Source: Pseudomonadota bacterium
GTDB lineage: Bacteria; Pseudomonadota; Gammaproteobacteria; Burkholderiales; Burkholderiaceae_B
Direction of reading: 5' to 3'
Length of the DNA stretch: 64,000 bases
NCBI GenBank assembly: GCA_023423975.1
Contig: JAFAEO010000053.1
Location: forward strand, 78,163 to 142,162
Under the pieces are notes generated by a model. The model did not search any database. It saw nothing but the letters and a program-made list of their open reading frames with translations, and had not been told where the DNA came from. Shown here one piece after another: positions 61,988 through 64,000 of the stretch. The position numbers and the translations under genes were made by a program. How positions within the stretch are numbered: the stretch's first letter is position 1; each line of letters opens with the position of its first letter.

Positions 61988-62977
61988 TTATTTTCCAATT
62001 TGTATCACGATACGACCTGCAATCTTGCCTTCCAGTAGCGCATGAGCAGTTGTGATTGCTTCCTCCAGAGGGCGGACTGTTGTGATCTCATCGATAAGCG
62101 TTGGATCTAATTCCGTTGCAAGACATTGCCATGCTAAGTCGCGGATTTTTTTTGGCGCGTATACGCTATCGATACCGATTAAATTTACGGCCCGTAGAAT
62201 AAACGGTGCCACCGTTGTGGGAAAGTCCATGCTTTGTGCCAGTCCGCAGGCGGTCACCACACCTCCATATTGCATTTGAGCGCAGATATTTGCCAACGTT
62301 TGCCCACCGACACAATCAATAGCGCCGGCCCATTGCTCTGATTGAAGTGGCTTTCCTTTTTCACTGAGTTTGCTGCGCTCGATAACTTCCTTGGCCCCCA
62401 GTTTGTGCAACCGCAGTTCTGTTTCTTCTTTACGCCCGGTAGATGCTACAACGTGATATCCGCGTTGGCTTAGCAACGTTACAGCAAAACTGCCGACTCC
62501 ACCATTTGCGCCGGTGACAATAATGGGGCCTTTATCGGGTGTTACCTGAGCAGCTTCTAGTGCTAGGACACAAAGCATCGCCGTATAGCCAGCAGTCCCA
62601 ATGCCCATTGCGTGCCGTTCAGAAAGCGAACTTGGCAGCACAGTTATCCATTCTGCAGGGACCCGGTTTTTTTGGGCTAGCCCACCCAGATATTTTTCTC
62701 CCATACCGTGACCATTTACCACTACTAATGAGCCTGGTGCTACGTGAGGTGCGGAGCTTGCGGTTACTCGTCCGGCAAGGTCTATCCCTGGCACCATTGG
62801 CCATTGCCTAACGATCGGCGCTTTACCAGTAATGGCGAGAGCATCTTTATAGTTAATCGAGGAATAGCTAACTTCCAGCTCGACTTCACCAGCTTGCAAC
62901 ATCGTTTCCGAGGCCTGTTCGATGGCCGCTAGAGTTTCTCCTGCTTCGTTTCTTCTTAAAATCAATGCTTTATACAT
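61988..62977 (-). CDS. acuI: Acrylyl-CoA reductase (NADPH), AcuI/YhdH family
   Basis: AcuI reduces acryloyl-CoA to propionyl-CoA, removing a toxic electrophile. The 329-residue protein is an MDR-family reductase without the structural zinc, with the NADPH site GPIIVTGANGGVGSFAVTLL, the STGRKEETELRLHKLGA motif typical for YhdH/AcuI and the late AGRIVIQIGK end. The ATG at 62977 has a GTGAGA site upstream; the longer frame to 63058 overlaps the regulator gene. An operator copy sits 15 bases before its start. It is preceded by acuR as in Rhodobacter. Confidence 0.9.
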   Translation of the reverse strand: MYKALILRRNEAGETLAAIEQASETMLQAGEVELEVSYSSINYKDALAITGKAPIVRQWPMVPGIDLAGRVTASSAPHVAPGSLVVVNGHGMGEKYLGGLAQKNRVPAEWITVLPSSLSERHAMGIGTAGYTAMLCVLALEAAQVTPDKGPIIVTGANGGVGSFAVTLLSQRGYHVVASTGRKEETELRLHKLGAKEVIERSKLSEKGKPLQSEQWAGAIDCVGGQTLANICAQMQYGGVVTACGLAQSMDFPTTVAPFILRAVNLIGIDSVYAPKKIRDLAWQCLATELDPTLIDEITTVRPLEEAITTAHALLEGKIAGRIVIQIGK

Positions 62978-62991
62978 ACTTATCTCACAAT

Positions 62992-63006
62992 TAGACTGGT
63001 CTATTA
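62992..63006. promoter_or_regulatory. AcuR operator copy upstream of acuI
   Basis: TAGAC-TG-GTCTA forms a perfect palindrome at 62992-63003 and extends to TAGACTGGTCTATTA. The same 15 bases occur in the larger palindrome in front of acuR (on the other strand). It lies between the acuR stop and the acuI start and would allow extra control of acuI. Confidence 0.75.
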
Positions 63007-63023
63007 GAAAGAGGGCAAAATTT

Positions 63024-63656
63024 TTATCGCTGCAGACTTTCCAGAAAAAAGTCAGCAAATAACTGCATCGGTTTATTGCTTTTGGTCAGTTTTGAACGCA
63101 GAATGGCTCCTTCCCAACCAATCCAGAAAACTGCAGCGAGCAGTTCTGGATCTTGTTTATTATTTAGGTGCTTCTGTAGTTGCGCCTCACGGAAACATGC
63201 AGCTGTCTGTTGTTCCCAAGAGAGAAGTACGTGTTCTAGTGATTGCCGGAATTCTTCATCGAGACCTGCTAACTCCTGGCCAAGATTACCTACCAAGCAA
63301 CCACGTTTATATTCGAACTTCATCATTCCCGCTTGTGCTTCGTCAATAAAAGCTCGTAGGCGATCAAGCGGGGATAGAGCAGCATTGGTAAAATGGCGAG
63401 CTAATTTCAACTGAAAGTACTCAGCATAACTGTTGATCACTTGCTTGCCGAATTCTCGTTTGTTGCGAAAATAATGGTAAAAAGAACCCTTGGGTACATT
63501 GACGCGTTGCAGTACTTCCTCAATTCCGGTTGCTTGAAATCCACTTTGTGTACACAGTTCTACACCGCAGCGAATTAAAGCCTCACGCGTCGTGAGGCGG
63601 GAAGACGGTATTTTTGTTTTGTTGGAGGTTTGGTTCGCAATAGCTGTATTTTTCAT
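63024..63656 (-). CDS. acuR: AcuR-type TetR-family regulator of acrylate genes
   Basis: This 210-residue TetR-family repressor has its helix-turn-helix in TGIEEVLQRVNVPKGSFYHY and the ligand part with FEYKRGCLVGNLGQELAGLD and FWIGWEGAILRSKL. This order is the same as in AcuR of Rhodobacter sphaeroides, the acrylate-sensing repressor of acuI. The start ATG is directly at the edge of a 17-bp-arm palindrome. It is the first gene of the acuR-acuI-dehydrogenase-Bug-ligase operon, and should respond to acrylate or acryloyl-CoA. Confidence 0.9.
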   Translation of the reverse strand: MKNTAIANQTSNKTKIPSSRLTTREALIRCGVELCTQSGFQATGIEEVLQRVNVPKGSFYHYFRNKREFGKQVINSYAEYFQLKLARHFTNAALSPLDRLRAFIDEAQAGMMKFEYKRGCLVGNLGQELAGLDEEFRQSLEHVLLSWEQQTAACFREAQLQKHLNNKQDPELLAAVFWIGWEGAILRSKLTKSNKPMQLFADFFLESLQR

Positions 63657-63691
63657 GCAATAAATAATAGACCAGTCTATTATTTATTGCA
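63656..63691. promoter_or_regulatory. 17-bp-arm palindrome, AcuR operator
   Basis: Arms of 17 bases at 63656-63672 and 63675-63691 are perfectly inverted around CA. The core is TAATAGAC-CA-GTCTATTA. The left end touches the acuR start codon, so bound repressor would block initiation. A second copy of the core precedes acuI. Confidence 0.85.
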
Positions 63692-63783
63692 AGCATTTAA
63701 AACACTTGCTAGCCGTGTGAGGAATCGTCGTTCTATAAAATCGCCAACGGACATACTAATTTCTTCATTCTAGTCGAACTTTT

Positions 63784-63875
63784 TCAACGGCTGCGATAAA
63801 CTGAATGGTTTCCTACTTTCCCAGCTATAAACTGGGTAACAACATCAGAAGCCTGTTCGGCGGCTAGTCCACTAC
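63784..63875 (-). other. C-terminal tail of an open frame cut by the insertion sequence
   Basis: On the minus strand, about 30 codons (GLAAEQASDVVTQFIAGKVG and following) end in TGA at 63784-63786 and run without a start into the insertion sequence end at 63876. I do not recognise the protein. It may be the tail of a gene broken by the insertion. Confidence 0.35.
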
Positions 63876-64000
63876 TGAATCGGCCAGGGTTTACTAGACA
63901 CTTTTAAGCCTCATAATACTCACAGATGGAGATTATTATGAGCAAGGTCCGATTTACGGAAGAATTCAAACTCGAAGCGATAAAGCAAATCACAGAACAC
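63876..64000 (+). mobile_element. IS3-family insertion sequence, left end; continues beyond window
   Basis: TGAATCGGCCAGGGTTTACT at 63876 resembles the terminal repeats of IS3-family elements (TGAACCGCCCCGGG type), and a transposase orfA begins 62 bases later. The right end is outside the window. The exact terminus and target duplication cannot be set from one end. Confidence 0.7.
63938..64000 (+). CDS. IS3-family transposase OrfA, N-terminal fragment
   Basis: The first 21 codons (MSKVRFTEEFKLEAIKQITE) match the usual start of IS3-family OrfA proteins, whose helix-turn-helix binds the element's ends. A GGAGATT site precedes the ATG. The gene is cut by the window edge. Confidence 0.85.
   Translation, partial: MSKVRFTEEFKLEAIKQITEH

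Noticed and set aside
1..64000. CRISPR arrays, tRNA, rRNA or known riboswitches
   Set aside because: No regularly spaced repeats, cloverleaf-like sequences or conserved RNA cores were seen on reading; this is by eye and not a computed search.

Overview
The window looks like chromosomal DNA of a betaproteobacterium of the Alcaligenaceae type (Bordetella, Achromobacter or Advenella-like). The strongest pointer is the expansion of Bug-type periplasmic solute receptors: seven lie in 64 kb, each next to a different catabolic gene or regulator and none next to a TctA/TctB membrane pair. The assignment is an inference from gene content; no rRNA, tRNA or other phylogenetic marker is present.

Layout. 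1-7.6 kb: a TauD-like dioxygenase and a Bug receptor (cut by the window edge) divergent from an IclR regulator, then an RpiR regulator with its own Bug receptor, divergent from a two-gene myo-inositol operon (IolC-DUF2090 fusion and IolB). 7.7-13.2 kb: an OmpR-type response regulator with a beheaded histidine kinase, divergent from a five-gene cluster for a cbb3-like oxidase (subunit I with a CcoS-like N-terminus, two c-type cytochromes, a SCO copper chaperone, a membrane protein). 13.2-24.7 kb: MarR/flavin monooxygenase pair, PanP-like PLP decarboxylase, Bug receptor plus a secreted unknown, hemolysin III, an LprI-family gene broken by one stop codon, an OsmC-YcaO fusion protein and a LysR regulator. 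24.7-30.3 kb: omega-transaminase, IclR regulator, a two-part metallophosphoesterase and a Bug receptor. 30.6-41.8 kb: a fused double ABC exporter, a Bug gene broken by one stop codon, a ThDP enzyme, a sulfatase, a Bug receptor and a LysR regulator.

41.9-53.0 kb is a plasmid-derived mobilisation island: a truncated virB11, a HigBA-type toxin-antitoxin pair, ssb, virD4, a TOPRIM primase, a thermonuclease, an ArdC-like antirestriction protein, MobC and a MOBP-type relaxase, ending in a remnant of a TniB/TnsC-like transposition ATPase. VirB1-VirB10 are absent, and the left junction cuts both virB11 and a chromosomal NAD(P)H oxidoreductase gene.

53.1-57.9 kb holds a small catabolic-looking locus: an XRE-cupin regulator and a DJ-1/PfpI protein divergent from an MHS-type transporter, RidA, a MOSC-domain protein and a VanB-type iron-sulfur flavin reductase. 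58.2-63.7 kb is an AcuR-regulated acrylate/propionate-type operon (acuR, acuI, acyl-CoA dehydrogenase, Bug receptor, acyl-CoA ligase) with two matching AcuR-type operators visible. The window ends in the left end of an IS3-family insertion sequence.

Taken together, the segment is a patchwork of small regulator-receptor-enzyme modules for organic acid use, interrupted by one decayed conjugative element and several recent single-base pseudogenes. The two loci most worth following up are the MOSC/reductase/RidA/DJ-1 locus and the AcuR operon.
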